From contig JAIXWD010000017.1 of NCBI GenBank assembly GCA_027482225.1, forward strand, positions 99,819 to 163,818: a stretch of 64,000 bases of DNA, given 5' to 3'. The notes beneath the pieces were generated by a model, which saw only the letters and a list, made by a program, of their open reading frames with translations, searched no databases and was not told where the DNA came from. Of this stretch, positions 36,461-46,097 are shown piece after piece. Positions within the stretch are counted from its first letter, which is position 1. Every line of letters starts with the position of its first letter. The stretch comes from Bacteroidota bacterium. Its GTDB lineage: Bacteria; Bacteroidota; Bacteroidia; UKL13-3. A program made the position numbers and the translations under genes.

Positions 36461-38356
36461 TTAATATGCTCTTGCCGTATTACCTTCCATAAAATTGGTA
36501 AAAGCTTTGTTTACTACCTTAAAACCTCCTGGAGTTGGGTAGTCTCCGCTAAAATACCAATCGCCTTTGTGATCTGGACAAGCAATATGTAAGTTCTCTA
36601 TGCTTTGGTATATAATTTTTACCTCAGCCTTTAGGTCATCTGGAGTTAATATTTCGGCAATTTTTTTGCTAATTTCATCATCTGTAAATTGGTCGTATAG
36701 CTCTTTAACAAAATTTACAGTTTGTTCTTTAGGTAAGCTTTCTTGTGCCTTACATTTTTGATAAACCTCTTGTAACATTCCTTCTTTGTTGTGGTCCTTT
36801 AACAAACCTAACATAGCTTGAAAAGCTACAAAGTCTTTAAGCCTACTCATGTCTATTCCGTAACAATCCGGGTAACGAATTTGTGGTGCAGACGAAACAA
36901 TAACAATACGTTTGGGATGTAAACGATCTAAAATACGTAAAATACTGCTTCGCAAAGTAGTTCCGCGAACAATGCTGTCATCAATCACCACCAAAGTATC
37001 TACATCATTTTTAACCAAACCGTATGTAACATCGTACACATGTGCTACCATGTCTTCACGGTGTTCGTCATCGGTAATAAATGTACGTAGCTTAACATCT
37101 TTTACAGCTATTTTCTCCCTACGCGGTTTCCAGCTTAAAATTTCTTTTAGCTTGTTGATATCCGGGTTGGTACCTAGTTTTAAAATTTCTTGTGCTTTGT
37201 AATCGGTTAAATAATCGTGTATGCCATCAATCATTCCGTAAAATGCAGTTGCTGCCGTGTTTGGAATATAACTAAACACCGTATTTGGTAAATCAGCATC
37301 AATGGCTTCAATTACTTTTTTACTTAATAAATGCCCCAATTTTTTACGCTCTAAATAAATATCACGGTCGTTCCCACGTGAGAAATAAATACGTTCAAAC
37401 GTACATGATTTTTTAGGCAACGGAGCTAAAATCGGCACTTCGCTGTAAGAGCCATCTTTTTTAATAATTAAAGCATGACCAGGTTGTAATTCTTTTACAG
37501 CATTTAAACGTACGTTAAATCCAGTTTGAATAGCAGGGCGTTCGCTAGTAGCAACAATTACTTCATCATCTATATAATAAAAACATGGACGAATCCCTGC
37601 AGGATCTCTTAAAATAAATGAATCTCCATTACCAATTAAACCAGTTAACACATAACCACCGTCAACTTCACGCATAGCTCGGGTAAGTATACGAACAATG
37701 TCGATGCTACCACTAATTTTTTCGGTAATTTCAATATTGTTCAAGCCCAATTGTTTGTATTCATCAAACAAGCGTTGGTTTTCTTCATCTAAAAAATGAC
37801 CAATCTTTTCGAGCATGGTAACTGTATCAGCTTTTTCTCGAGGGTGTTGACCAAGTTCAATCAACAATTCAAATAACTCGTCAACGTTGGTCATATTAAA
37901 GTTACCTGCCAAAAGCAAATTACGTGTCATCCAATTATTTTGACGTAAAAAAGGATGGCATAAGTCACTGGAGCTGCTACCGTATGTACCATAGCGTAAA
38001 TGACCTAAATAAACTTCGCCCACAAAAGGAGCGTTAGTCTTCATGTAATCAGTATCTTTAAGTTGATTCTTATCGGCTGTTTCGTTTATTTTTTTTCCTA
38101 TTTTACTGAAAATTTCTGCAATGGCATCGCTTCCACTTTCTCGTCTTCTGTAAATGTATTGTTTGCCCGGTTTAACATCAAGCTTAATCACTCCAACACC
38201 TGCACCGTCTTGGCCTCGGTTATGTTGTTTTTGCATTAGTAAGTTCAGCTTTTTTAAGCCGTAAAGACTGCTGCCATACTTTTGTTGGTAAAAATCTAGT
38301 GGTTTAAGTAATCGGATAAATGCTATTCCGCATTCGTGTTGTATTGAATCACTCAT
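36461..38356 (-). CDS. purF: Amidophosphoribosyltransferase (long Bacteroidota form)
   Basis: 631 residues, longer than the about 505 of E. coli PurF, as usual in Bacteroidota. First committed step of purine synthesis: glutamine + PRPP to phosphoribosylamine. The class II glutaminase nucleophile is Cys9 in HECGIAF, exposed after removing a short propeptide; QHNRGQDGAG and LGHLRYGT follow. The PRPP loop is VVIDDSIVRGTTLR. On the minus strand TAAATTCG about 18 bp upstream looks like a -7 element. Confidence 0.93.
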   Translation of the reverse strand: MSDSIQHECGIAFIRLLKPLDFYQQKYGSSLYGLKKLNLLMQKQHNRGQDGAGVGVIKLDVKPGKQYIYRRRESGSDAIAEIFSKIGKKINETADKNQLKDTDYMKTNAPFVGEVYLGHLRYGTYGSSSSDLCHPFLRQNNWMTRNLLLAGNFNMTNVDELFELLIELGQHPREKADTVTMLEKIGHFLDEENQRLFDEYKQLGLNNIEITEKISGSIDIVRILTRAMREVDGGYVLTGLIGNGDSFILRDPAGIRPCFYYIDDEVIVATSERPAIQTGFNVRLNAVKELQPGHALIIKKDGSYSEVPILAPLPKKSCTFERIYFSRGNDRDIYLERKKLGHLLSKKVIEAIDADLPNTVFSYIPNTAATAFYGMIDGIHDYLTDYKAQEILKLGTNPDINKLKEILSWKPRREKIAVKDVKLRTFITDDEHREDMVAHVYDVTYGLVKNDVDTLVVIDDSIVRGTTLRSSILRILDRLHPKRIVIVSSAPQIRYPDCYGIDMSRLKDFVAFQAMLGLLKDHNKEGMLQEVYQKCKAQESLPKEQTVNFVKELYDQFTDDEISKKIAEILTPDDLKAEVKIIYQSIENLHIACPDHKGDWYFSGDYPTPGGFKVVNKAFTNFMEGNTARAY

Positions 38357-38406
38357 ATAAGAAAATGGAGTGGCGAATTTAGTTTTATAAATTTAGGAAG
38401 TGAAAT

Positions 38407-38889
38407 TTACTTTTTACTTTCGGCAATTGCCGCGTCAAGTAAGGCATTAAAACTTACACTGTCTTTATAACCTGGCTCTAATTGTAAACTCATTTTTTTT
38501 GTAAAAATAAAGTAGGTAGTAGGAAAACCTGTTGCATTTCCATTGGTTAACATTTGATAGAGCTCCTCAGGTTTAAAGGATTTATCATCAATATTGTAGG
38601 TAACGTCTTTAATTTCAGGATTAAACTTAATGGGTATAAAGTGCTCGTTAATCTTTTTTATGATATTAGGATTGGTATACGTATCTCGGTCCATTTTTTT
38701 GCACCATCCACACCAATCGGTATATGCATCAATCAATACAATTTTTCCTTCTTTAACGGCTTTAGCGTATCCTTCATTCCATCCGTACCATTTAAGTTCG
38801 GGCTTGGGTACTGGATTTTGTGCTGGTGTAAAAGCGCTCATTATCAATATGGGAAGCACAAAAAGGGGTATTAAAAATTTCTTATTCAT
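38407..38889 (-). CDS. Exported thioredoxin-fold protein (DUF255/thiol:disulfide type)
   Basis: 160 residues from the ATG at 38889; a longer frame upstream would hide the signal peptide (about 1-24, ending TPAQ). The thioredoxin-like active site is Cys60-Gly-Trp-Cys63 in DWCGWCKKMD. The fold continues with FPTTYFIF, which has the cis-Pro loop. Probably a periplasmic disulfide reductase or isomerase; the partner is unknown. Confidence 0.88.
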   Translation of the reverse strand: MNKKFLIPLFVLPILIMSAFTPAQNPVPKPELKWYGWNEGYAKAVKEGKIVLIDAYTDWCGWCKKMDRDTYTNPNIIKKINEHFIPIKFNPEIKDVTYNIDDKSFKPEELYQMLTNGNATGFPTTYFIFTKKMSLQLEPGYKDSVSFNALLDAAIAESKK

Positions 38890-39033
38890 AATAAATTGTA
38901 TTAGAAACTGATTTACAACAATCGTTCCGAAATTATGCATTAAATAACATATCACAAAATGTGTTGTATACGTTATGATTTAGCGATTTGTGTGTTGGGC
39001 TTAAAACCATGCAGGTTAATACGGCTATTTTCA

Positions 39034-39041
39034 TAAATTCG
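39034..39041 (+). promoter_or_regulatory. Possible -7 element of the DUF4175 gene
   Basis: TAAATTCG, 13 nt before the start codon, is identical to the putative purF -7 element and one base from TAnnTTTG. Confidence 0.35.
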
Positions 39042-39054
39042 CCCTTTACCATAC

Positions 39055-42000
39055 ATGAATAACGTAAACTATAATCTATTAATCAGTAAGCTTGATGCTT
39101 TTGTTCGTAAGCATTACAAAAACCAGCTGGTACGTGGTGCCATATATTTTGCACTGATTACCTTGTTTAGTTTCTTATTAATAGTGGTACTTGAGTATTT
39201 TGGCCGATATAGTAAAGGCGTTCGTGCTTTTATGTTTTACGCATTTTTTACTGGAACTATTTATTGTTTGATTCGATTTTTAGTTTTACCGCTAATGGGT
39301 ATGTATCGCTTGCGTAAAACCATGAGCTACGAGGATGCTTCAGCAATTATTGGTGAGCATTTTCCGGATGTTAAAGATAGGTTGCTTAATACCCTTCAGC
39401 TTAAACAAGAGGCTGATAAACAAGATTCATCAGAATTATTGGTTGCTGCTATTAGTCAGCGAACCGAACAACTTAAACCAATTGTTTTTACGGATGCCGT
39501 TAACATCAAACAAAATATAAAATATGCAAGATTGGTTTTAATTCCAGTGGCTTTATATGCAATTATTTATATACTCGCACCCGGTATCATTACCAATGGT
39601 AGCGAGCGTTTGGTAAAGTATAATCAAACATTTGCGCCTCAAGCGCCTTTTAGTTTTGAAATAACAAATACCACTTTAAAAACACCACAATTTACAGATT
39701 TTGAATTAAACATTAAACTAACCGGTAATAGTATCCCCGCTGAAGTATTTATAGAATTTGGTGGACAACAATACAAAATGCAAAAGCAGAGTAACAATGA
39801 GTTTAGTTACATATTTAGAAATGTAAATAAAGATGTTTCATTTGCATTTTGGGCGGCCGATTATTACTCGCAAGACTACATGTTAAAAGTAGTAGCAAAG
39901 CCAACTTTGATCAACTATCAAATAAAACTAACCTATCCAATATACATCGGTAAAGGTGTAGAGGTTATTCAGAATCCTGGTGATATTACTGTGCCAGCAG
40001 GAACAACTGCAGAATGGAGTTTTAATACTGCCCAAACAGAGGAAGTAATTTTGGGTTTTGGCAATGCATCAAACCAAGCCGAAAAGAAAAATGACAGCCG
40101 ATTTGTGTTTAGTAAAAAATTACTAGCAACTACACCTTACTTTATTAAAAGTAAAAACAGTAGTTATGGCGTTGCCGATAGCTTAGCCTATTTAATTAAT
40201 GTACTACCAGATGCTTTTCCTGCTATTAGTGTTGATGAAAAAGCAGACTCCATTACAGGTAAACAGCTTTTCTTTATTGGGGATATTAGCGATGATTACG
40301 GATTAACCAAGTTGGTTTTTGCATACAAATTTTTAAAATCAGAAACTGAAAGTAAAGTAAAGCAAGGTGCTGTTAGCAAGCCAATTGCTGTTCAGCGTGA
40401 TGAAAAGACGCAACGTTTTTATTTTCAATTTAATATTAATGAAACAGGTGTTAATGCTTCAGATGAATTGGAGTATTATTTTGAAGTGTGGGATAATGAT
40501 GGGATACGTGGAGCAAAATCAACTCGCAGCAAAACCATGTTATTTAAGGCGCCTAGCGATAAAGAATTACGCAGCGAAATAGATAAAGCAGGTAAGAGTT
40601 TGAAAGATGATATGAAGGATGCGATGCGTGAGAGCAAACAACTACAAAAAGAGTTAAAAGATTTGCAGTCAAAGATGCTTGAGAAACGTGAGCTAACTTG
40701 GGAAGAGAAAAAGAAAGCACAAGATTTATTAAATCGCCAAAAAGAATTGGTGCAAAAAATAGAAGACATTAAAAAGCAAAACGAAAAAAATAATTTAAAA
40801 GAAAACGAATACAAAGAATCGAATCCTGAAATGTTGGAGAAACAAAAGTTGCTCGAGAAAATGTTTAACGAGGTACTTAATGACGAGTTAAAAAAGTTGA
40901 TGAAAGACATGGAAAAAATGCTTCAACAACAAAATAAAGATGCACTTAAACAAGAGATGGATAAGATGCAAATGAACAATAAGGATGTGGAGAAAGAGCT
41001 AGACAGAATGTTGGAGCAGTTTAAGCAATTGGAGTTAGACAAAAAGATTACTGAAACCACAAAACAGCTTGAAAAATTAGCAGATAAACAAAAAGAAATT
41101 GCCCAAAAAACCGAACAGCTAGACCAGCAAAAGGGATTAAATAAAGAAGAGAAACAGCAGCAACAAGAGCAAATAAAACAAGAGCAGCAAAAACTGCAAC
41201 AAGAGTTTAAAGACTTGCAGAAGGAGTTGAAAGATATTGAGCAAAAAAATAAAGATTTAGAAGAACCGCGTGATCTAGGGGATACTAAAAAAGAAGAAGA
41301 AAAAGCCAATGAGGAAATGCAGAAGGCGCAGGATAACCTAGATAAAAAGGATAATAAAAAAGCCAAAGAAAATCAAGATAATGCTGCCAAAGAGATGGAG
41401 GAAATGTCTGAAAAAATAAAAGAAAAACAAGAGGAGGCAGAGAAAGAACAACACGAAGAAGATGCAGCAACATTGCGCGAAATTTTAGAGAATACCATTC
41501 AGTTAAGTAAAGACCAAGAAGACTTAATTGATGAAATGAATAAGTTAAATGGCTATAGTCCACAATATGTTGAGTTGGCAAAAAAACAAAAAGTAACAAA
41601 AGACAATGCAAAAATTATTGAGGATAGTTTGTTGGCGTTAAGTAAACGTGTGCCAGAAATTAGTTCGTTTATAAACCGTGAAGTAACTAAATTAAATGAT
41701 AATTTAGATAAAAGTGTTGCTGGTTTTGGTATACGTAATTTTATGGAAATACGCACACGTCAGCAGTATGCCATGACTCATGCAAATAACCTTGCTGTAA
41801 TGTTAAGCCAAGTGTTAAATCAAATGCAACAGCAAAATCAGCAGGCAAAAAGTAAAAAGAGTGGAAAAGGGAAACCAAAGCCAAAACCCGGACAAGGAAA
41901 GGGAAGCAAACCTTTAACCATGAACCAGATTAAAAAAATGCAAGAAGAGTTGAATAAGCAATTGCGTGAAGGCATGAATAAAAAGGGTGAAGATGGTAAA

Positions 42001-42516
42001 CCACAACCGGGCGGACAAAAACCAGGACAAATGCCAAATGGACAGCGACCTAACCCTAATGGAGAACAAGGTATGGGCAGTGAAGGATTTGCTAGGATGG
42101 CTGCACAGCAAATGGCTATTAGGCAGCAGTTGCAAAAAATGATGCAGCAAATGGATACAAAACAAAAAGAAGGTGTGGGTGGAGCAAAAATGTTAGAGGA
42201 AATGAAGCGTATGATGGAGCAAACAGAAAAGGAGCTCTACAATAAAAAACTAACTACAGAAATGTTGCAACGTCAGCAAGAAATTTTAACACGATTGCTA
42301 GAGAGTGAAAAAGCTGAACGTAAACAAGAGCAAGAAGAAAAACGTGAAGCCGAACAAGCTAAAGATAAACCTAAAATTAGTCCACCATCATTTGATTTAT
42401 ATATACAACAAAAAAACAAAGAGAAGGAATTGTTAGAAACCATTCCGACAGATATGCAGCCCTACTACAAAGAAAAAAGTAAGGAGTATTTTAATCGTAT
42501 TGGTGGAGGTAAATAA
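39055..42516 (+). CDS. DUF4175 family protein, long membrane-anchored coiled coil
   Basis: 1153 residues. Two membrane segments in the first 75 residues and one at about 160-182, then an extracytoplasmic beta-rich part (to about 500), then more than 300 residues of Lys/Glu/Gln-rich coiled coil (for example LQKELKDLQSKMLEK). Near 935-1000 is a Gly/Pro/Lys-rich linker (GKPKPKPGQGKG). The N-terminal part matches the DUF4175 family of Bacteroidota, linked in other genomes to gliding or cell-envelope functions but not well studied. The amidohydrolase gene follows after 17 bp. Confidence 0.85.
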   Translation: MNNVNYNLLISKLDAFVRKHYKNQLVRGAIYFALITLFSFLLIVVLEYFGRYSKGVRAFMFYAFFTGTIYCLIRFLVLPLMGMYRLRKTMSYEDASAIIGEHFPDVKDRLLNTLQLKQEADKQDSSELLVAAISQRTEQLKPIVFTDAVNIKQNIKYARLVLIPVALYAIIYILAPGIITNGSERLVKYNQTFAPQAPFSFEITNTTLKTPQFTDFELNIKLTGNSIPAEVFIEFGGQQYKMQKQSNNEFSYIFRNVNKDVSFAFWAADYYSQDYMLKVVAKPTLINYQIKLTYPIYIGKGVEVIQNPGDITVPAGTTAEWSFNTAQTEEVILGFGNASNQAEKKNDSRFVFSKKLLATTPYFIKSKNSSYGVADSLAYLINVLPDAFPAISVDEKADSITGKQLFFIGDISDDYGLTKLVFAYKFLKSETESKVKQGAVSKPIAVQRDEKTQRFYFQFNINETGVNASDELEYYFEVWDNDGIRGAKSTRSKTMLFKAPSDKELRSEIDKAGKSLKDDMKDAMRESKQLQKELKDLQSKMLEKRELTWEEKKKAQDLLNRQKELVQKIEDIKKQNEKNNLKENEYKESNPEMLEKQKLLEKMFNEVLNDELKKLMKDMEKMLQQQNKDALKQEMDKMQMNNKDVEKELDRMLEQFKQLELDKKITETTKQLEKLADKQKEIAQKTEQLDQQKGLNKEEKQQQQEQIKQEQQKLQQEFKDLQKELKDIEQKNKDLEEPRDLGDTKKEEEKANEEMQKAQDNLDKKDNKKAKENQDNAAKEMEEMSEKIKEKQEEAEKEQHEEDAATLREILENTIQLSKDQEDLIDEMNKLNGYSPQYVELAKKQKVTKDNAKIIEDSLLALSKRVPEISSFINREVTKLNDNLDKSVAGFGIRNFMEIRTRQQYAMTHANNLAVMLSQVLNQMQQQNQQAKSKKSGKGKPKPKPGQGKGSKPLTMNQIKKMQEELNKQLREGMNKKGEDGKPQPGGQKPGQMPNGQRPNPNGEQGMGSEGFARMAAQQMAIRQQLQKMMQQMDTKQKEGVGGAKMLEEMKRMMEQTEKELYNKKLTTEMLQRQQEILTRLLESEKAERKQEQEEKREAEQAKDKPKISPPSFDLYIQQKNKEKELLETIPTDMQPYYKEKSKEYFNRIGGGK

Positions 42517-42533
42517 CATCAAGATAAAACCCA

Positions 42534-44159
42534 ATGAAAAACCTTAACCTATACAGTTGTATAATTTTATTGATTTTAATAGCATGTGGTAAAAACAATA
42601 AGGTTGATTTAATAGTTAAAGGGGCTAAAATATATACCATTGATTCTTTGATGTCAACTGCATCAGTAATGGTAATTAATCAAGGTAAAATTGTTGAAGT
42701 CGGCACCGAGGAGTTACTAAAAAAGTACCAATCCGATTCGGTATTGAAGGTCGATGGAAAATTTATTTATCCTGGTTTGATAGACGCCCATTCGCACTTT
42801 TATGGATTGGGGGCATTTATGCAAACGGTTGATTTAACCAATACTAAAAGTTGGGATGAAGTAATAGAAAGGTGCAGAGATTTTGTTAGGAAAAATAACC
42901 CCTTATTCTTGACAGGTCGTGGCTGGGACCAAAACGATTGGGCGGTGAATAAATTTCCAACTAATGATAAACTCAATCAGCTTTTTCCTGATATTCCAGT
43001 TTTGTTAAAACGTGTTGATGGCCATGCAGCAATAGCCAATAACAAAGCACTTGAATTGGCAAAACTCAATACAAATACTAAAATTGATGGTGGTGAGTTG
43101 ATTAAAAATGCAAATACACTAACTGGAGTTTTAATTGATAACGCAGTTGATTTGGTGCAAGAAAAATTACCCAAGCCCAATAAGGCAAATATTGCAAGAT
43201 CTTTATTATTGGCGCAAGAAGTATGCATCGAATTAGGTTTAACGAGTGTGTGCGATGCTGGACTTGATACTGAAGTGATTGAAGTGATTGATTCTTTGCA
43301 GAAAAGCAAACAACTATTAATAAGGGTGTATGCCATGATTAGTGCCAACGACAAACAAGTTGATGAATGGTTAAATCGTGCGCCCATAAAAACAGATGTA
43401 TTAAATGTATCATCATTTAAAATGTATGCTGATGGTGCACTGGGTTCTAGAGGTGCATGTTTAATACAGCCTTACCAAGACCAACACAAACACCATGGTT
43501 TAATACTTACTCCATTCGTAAAAATGGAAGAATATGTAAAGCGTATCATCAACTCACCATATCAACTAAATACTCATTGTATTGGTGATTCGGCCAATAG
43601 ATATGTAATGTATTTATACGGTAAATACCTGGGCGAAAACAATAACCGCAGGTGGCGAATTGAACATGCACAAGTGGTTCATCAAAATGATTTTAAATTA
43701 TTTGGTAAGTATAACATTGTGCCTTCTGTTCAACCTACACATGCCACAAGCGATATGTATTGGGCTGGAGATAGGTTAGGCCAAGAGCGAAAAAAATGGG
43801 CTTATGCATTAAAAACGTTATTGAAACAAAATGGTTGGTTACCTTTGGGTACAGATTTTCCGGTAGAGCCTCCGCAACCTTTTTATACGTATTATGCAGC
43901 TGTAGAAAGAAAAGATGCACAACAATTACCGGTAGAAGGCTTTCAGATGCAAGATGCATTGACTAAAGAAGAAGCTTTAAGAGGTATGACCATTTGGGCT
44001 GCAAAATCAGCATTTGAAGAACACATGAAGGGCTCTTTAGAAGCAGGCAAGTTAGCTGATTTTATTGTAATGGACATGGATTTGTTGCAAGCTGATATGC
44101 TCAAAATTAGAAATGCTAAACCAAGTGCAGTTTATATTGCTGGTATCCGCTTAAAGTAG
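42534..44159 (+). CDS. Amidohydrolase family lipoprotein (YtcJ-like)
   Basis: 541 residues. Lipobox with Cys18 (LILIACGKNN). The metal-dependent amidohydrolase barrel has DAHSHFYGLG as the first His-x-His pair, then FKMYADGALGSRGA, EHAQVVHQ and LGTDFPVEP. The YtcJ/AepA group acts on N-acyl or cyclic amide bonds; the substrate is unknown. Lipid anchoring places it in the periplasm or outer membrane. Last gene of a unit with the DUF4175 gene. Confidence 0.9.
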   Translation: MKNLNLYSCIILLILIACGKNNKVDLIVKGAKIYTIDSLMSTASVMVINQGKIVEVGTEELLKKYQSDSVLKVDGKFIYPGLIDAHSHFYGLGAFMQTVDLTNTKSWDEVIERCRDFVRKNNPLFLTGRGWDQNDWAVNKFPTNDKLNQLFPDIPVLLKRVDGHAAIANNKALELAKLNTNTKIDGGELIKNANTLTGVLIDNAVDLVQEKLPKPNKANIARSLLLAQEVCIELGLTSVCDAGLDTEVIEVIDSLQKSKQLLIRVYAMISANDKQVDEWLNRAPIKTDVLNVSSFKMYADGALGSRGACLIQPYQDQHKHHGLILTPFVKMEEYVKRIINSPYQLNTHCIGDSANRYVMYLYGKYLGENNNRRWRIEHAQVVHQNDFKLFGKYNIVPSVQPTHATSDMYWAGDRLGQERKKWAYALKTLLKQNGWLPLGTDFPVEPPQPFYTYYAAVERKDAQQLPVEGFQMQDALTKEEALRGMTIWAAKSAFEEHMKGSLEAGKLADFIVMDMDLLQADMLKIRNAKPSAVYIAGIRLK

Positions 44160-44288
44160 TTTTGAAATCCCATATGTGAATTCAATTGACAACTAAGCTA
44201 AAACTGTTTTTATCTCTTTATTTTATCCTTATTTTGCTATAAAAAGCCGAATATTTTTATATTGCAGACTTTAAGCAAAATTATATAG

Positions 44289-44903
44289 ATGAAATTACTG
44301 AAAGACTTACATCATGAATATGTTTTTTTGAGACGTATTAAAGTTATATCTGATGAGATAGCCAAACAAATGCCCGACAATGTAAAAATTTTGGATATTG
44401 GTTGTGGTGACGGAACCATCAGTAAACTAATCAGTGAAAAGAAATCTGGTATTAGCTACGAAGGTATTGATATAATGGCTCGCCCAACTTGTGCTATTCC
44501 ATTTAGAGAATTCGATGGGGTGCATATTCCATATCCAGATAATAGTTTTGATGCTGCCCAATATACAGATGTGATGCACCATGTACCGGATGATAATTTC
44601 AAAAATTTATTGAAAGAAACCATGCGTGTAAGTAAAAAGTACTTGGTTATAAAAGACCATTTATGGGCTAATACATTTGATTTTCAAACCTTAAAATTCA
44701 TGGATTGGGTAGGTAATGCACCTCATGGTGTTAAAGTTATTTACAACTTTAAAACTGAAAAATATTGGATGGATTTGTTTGATGAGCTAGGATTAGAAGT
44801 TGTAACCATGAACAAACGTATTCCATTATATCCAGGTGTGTTTAACATGGTATTTGGAAGACAATTGCATTTTATTGCCGTATTAAAAAAGAAAAACAGC
44901 TAA
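44289..44903 (+). CDS. Class I SAM-dependent methyltransferase
   Basis: 204 residues. Motif I is ILDIGCGDGTIS (about 35-46), with DVMHHVPDD as the post-III region. Type-11-like fold, acting on a small molecule, lipid or sugar. It leads a run of glycosyltransferase genes (9 bp gap to the next), so it may methylate a surface glycan or its lipid carrier. Upstream, TTTG at 44233-44236 and TATATTGC near 44258 form a possible promoter. Confidence 0.88.
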   Translation: MKLLKDLHHEYVFLRRIKVISDEIAKQMPDNVKILDIGCGDGTISKLISEKKSGISYEGIDIMARPTCAIPFREFDGVHIPYPDNSFDAAQYTDVMHHVPDDNFKNLLKETMRVSKKYLVIKDHLWANTFDFQTLKFMDWVGNAPHGVKVIYNFKTEKYWMDLFDELGLEVVTMNKRIPLYPGVFNMVFGRQLHFIAVLKKKNS

Positions 44904-44912
44904 ACCTTTAAC

Positions 44913-46073
44913 ATGGAAAAGCCAATAGAATTAACCATTGTAATGCCTTGCCTAAACGAAGCAGAAACCCTAAAAATCTGCATTGATAAGGCCATGAAAT
45001 ATTTAAACGATAACAATATTAGTGGTGAGGTTGTTATTGGTGACAATGGCAGCACTGATGGTTCGCAAGATATTGCACGCAGTTGTGGTGCACGTATTGT
45101 TGATATACCTCGTAAAGGATATGGCAGCGCGCTTATGGGTGCTATACAAGCAGCCAAAGGCAAATATGTTATTATGGGTGATAGTGACGATAGTTACGAT
45201 TTTAGTAACCTTAACGCATATTTAGAAAAACTGCGTGATGGTTATGATTTGGTAATGGGAAATAGATTTAAAGGTGGTATTGCAAAAGGTGCCATGCCAT
45301 TTTTACATTATTACCTTGGTAATCCCGTGCTATCATTTATAGGTAAATTATTTTTTGGAGGTGGCGTTAACGATTTTCATTGTGGATTGCGCGGCTTCCG
45401 CCAAGATATTGTTACTGTTTTAAACTTACAAACTACAGGAATGGAGTTTGCAAGTGAAATGGTTGTTAAGGCTCAAATTAACAAGTTAAAAATAATCGAA
45501 GTTCCAACCACACTTTCAGTTGATGGAAGATCACGTCCTCCTCATTTACGTACATGGCGTGATGGGTGGAGACACCTGCGCTTTTTGTTATTATACAGTC
45601 CAAAGTGGTTGTTTTTAATTCCTGGTTTAACCTTAATGTTTATTGGTTTAATTTTGTTTGTGCTTATTCAGCAAGGTCCAGTTCAATTAATGAATATTCA
45701 CTTTGATACCAATACATTGCTTTATGCAGGTGCATTCGTTGTAATCGGTTTTCAAGCTGTTAACTTTGCAGTATTTACTCGTATTTATGCTATACAGCAA
45801 GGTTTCTTGCCTAAAAATTCAACCCTTGATAAACTCTATAATTTTTTAACCTTAGAAGCTGGTTTAATTGTTGGTGTTTTAATTACAATTGCTGGTTTAG
45901 GCGGGTCTATTTATTCTTTATACTTGTGGGATCTACAAGATTTTGGACAGCTTAATTACTCAAGTATTTTACGTGTAGTTATTCCATCTGTATTTGCCAT
46001 TATGATGGGTTTACAAACCATATTTTCAAGTTTTTTCTTGAGCTTTTTAGGCTTGAATCAGAAAAAAAGCTAA
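44913..46073 (+). CDS. Family 2 glycosyltransferase, polyprenyl-phosphate type
   Basis: 386 residues. GT-A domain with TIVMPCLNEAETL, IGDNGSTDGS, metal motif MGDSDDSYD and RGFRQDIV, then a His/Arg-rich amphipathic stretch (RTWRDGWRHLRFLLL) and four membrane helices. This resembles enzymes making polyprenyl-phosphate glucose or mannose as donors for membrane GT-C transferases, one of which is encoded next door. Confidence 0.92.
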   Translation: MEKPIELTIVMPCLNEAETLKICIDKAMKYLNDNNISGEVVIGDNGSTDGSQDIARSCGARIVDIPRKGYGSALMGAIQAAKGKYVIMGDSDDSYDFSNLNAYLEKLRDGYDLVMGNRFKGGIAKGAMPFLHYYLGNPVLSFIGKLFFGGGVNDFHCGLRGFRQDIVTVLNLQTTGMEFASEMVVKAQINKLKIIEVPTTLSVDGRSRPPHLRTWRDGWRHLRFLLLYSPKWLFLIPGLTLMFIGLILFVLIQQGPVQLMNIHFDTNTLLYAGAFVVIGFQAVNFAVFTRIYAIQQGFLPKNSTLDKLYNFLTLEAGLIVGVLITIAGLGGSIYSLYLWDLQDFGQLNYSSILRVVIPSVFAIMMGLQTIFSSFFLSFLGLNQKKS

Positions 46074-46097
46074 CCTGTTTTTTGAAATCAGTTACTT

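Noticed and set aside
40476..42165. Long minus-strand open frames across the DUF4175 gene
   Set aside because: They are rich in Ser, Phe, Cys and Leu, the mirror image of the Lys/Glu/Gln coiled-coil codons on the + strand, so they are shadows.
44900..45163. Minus-strand frame between the methyltransferase and GT2 genes
   Set aside because: Opposite the conserved GT2 catalytic start; no promoter or recognisable protein.
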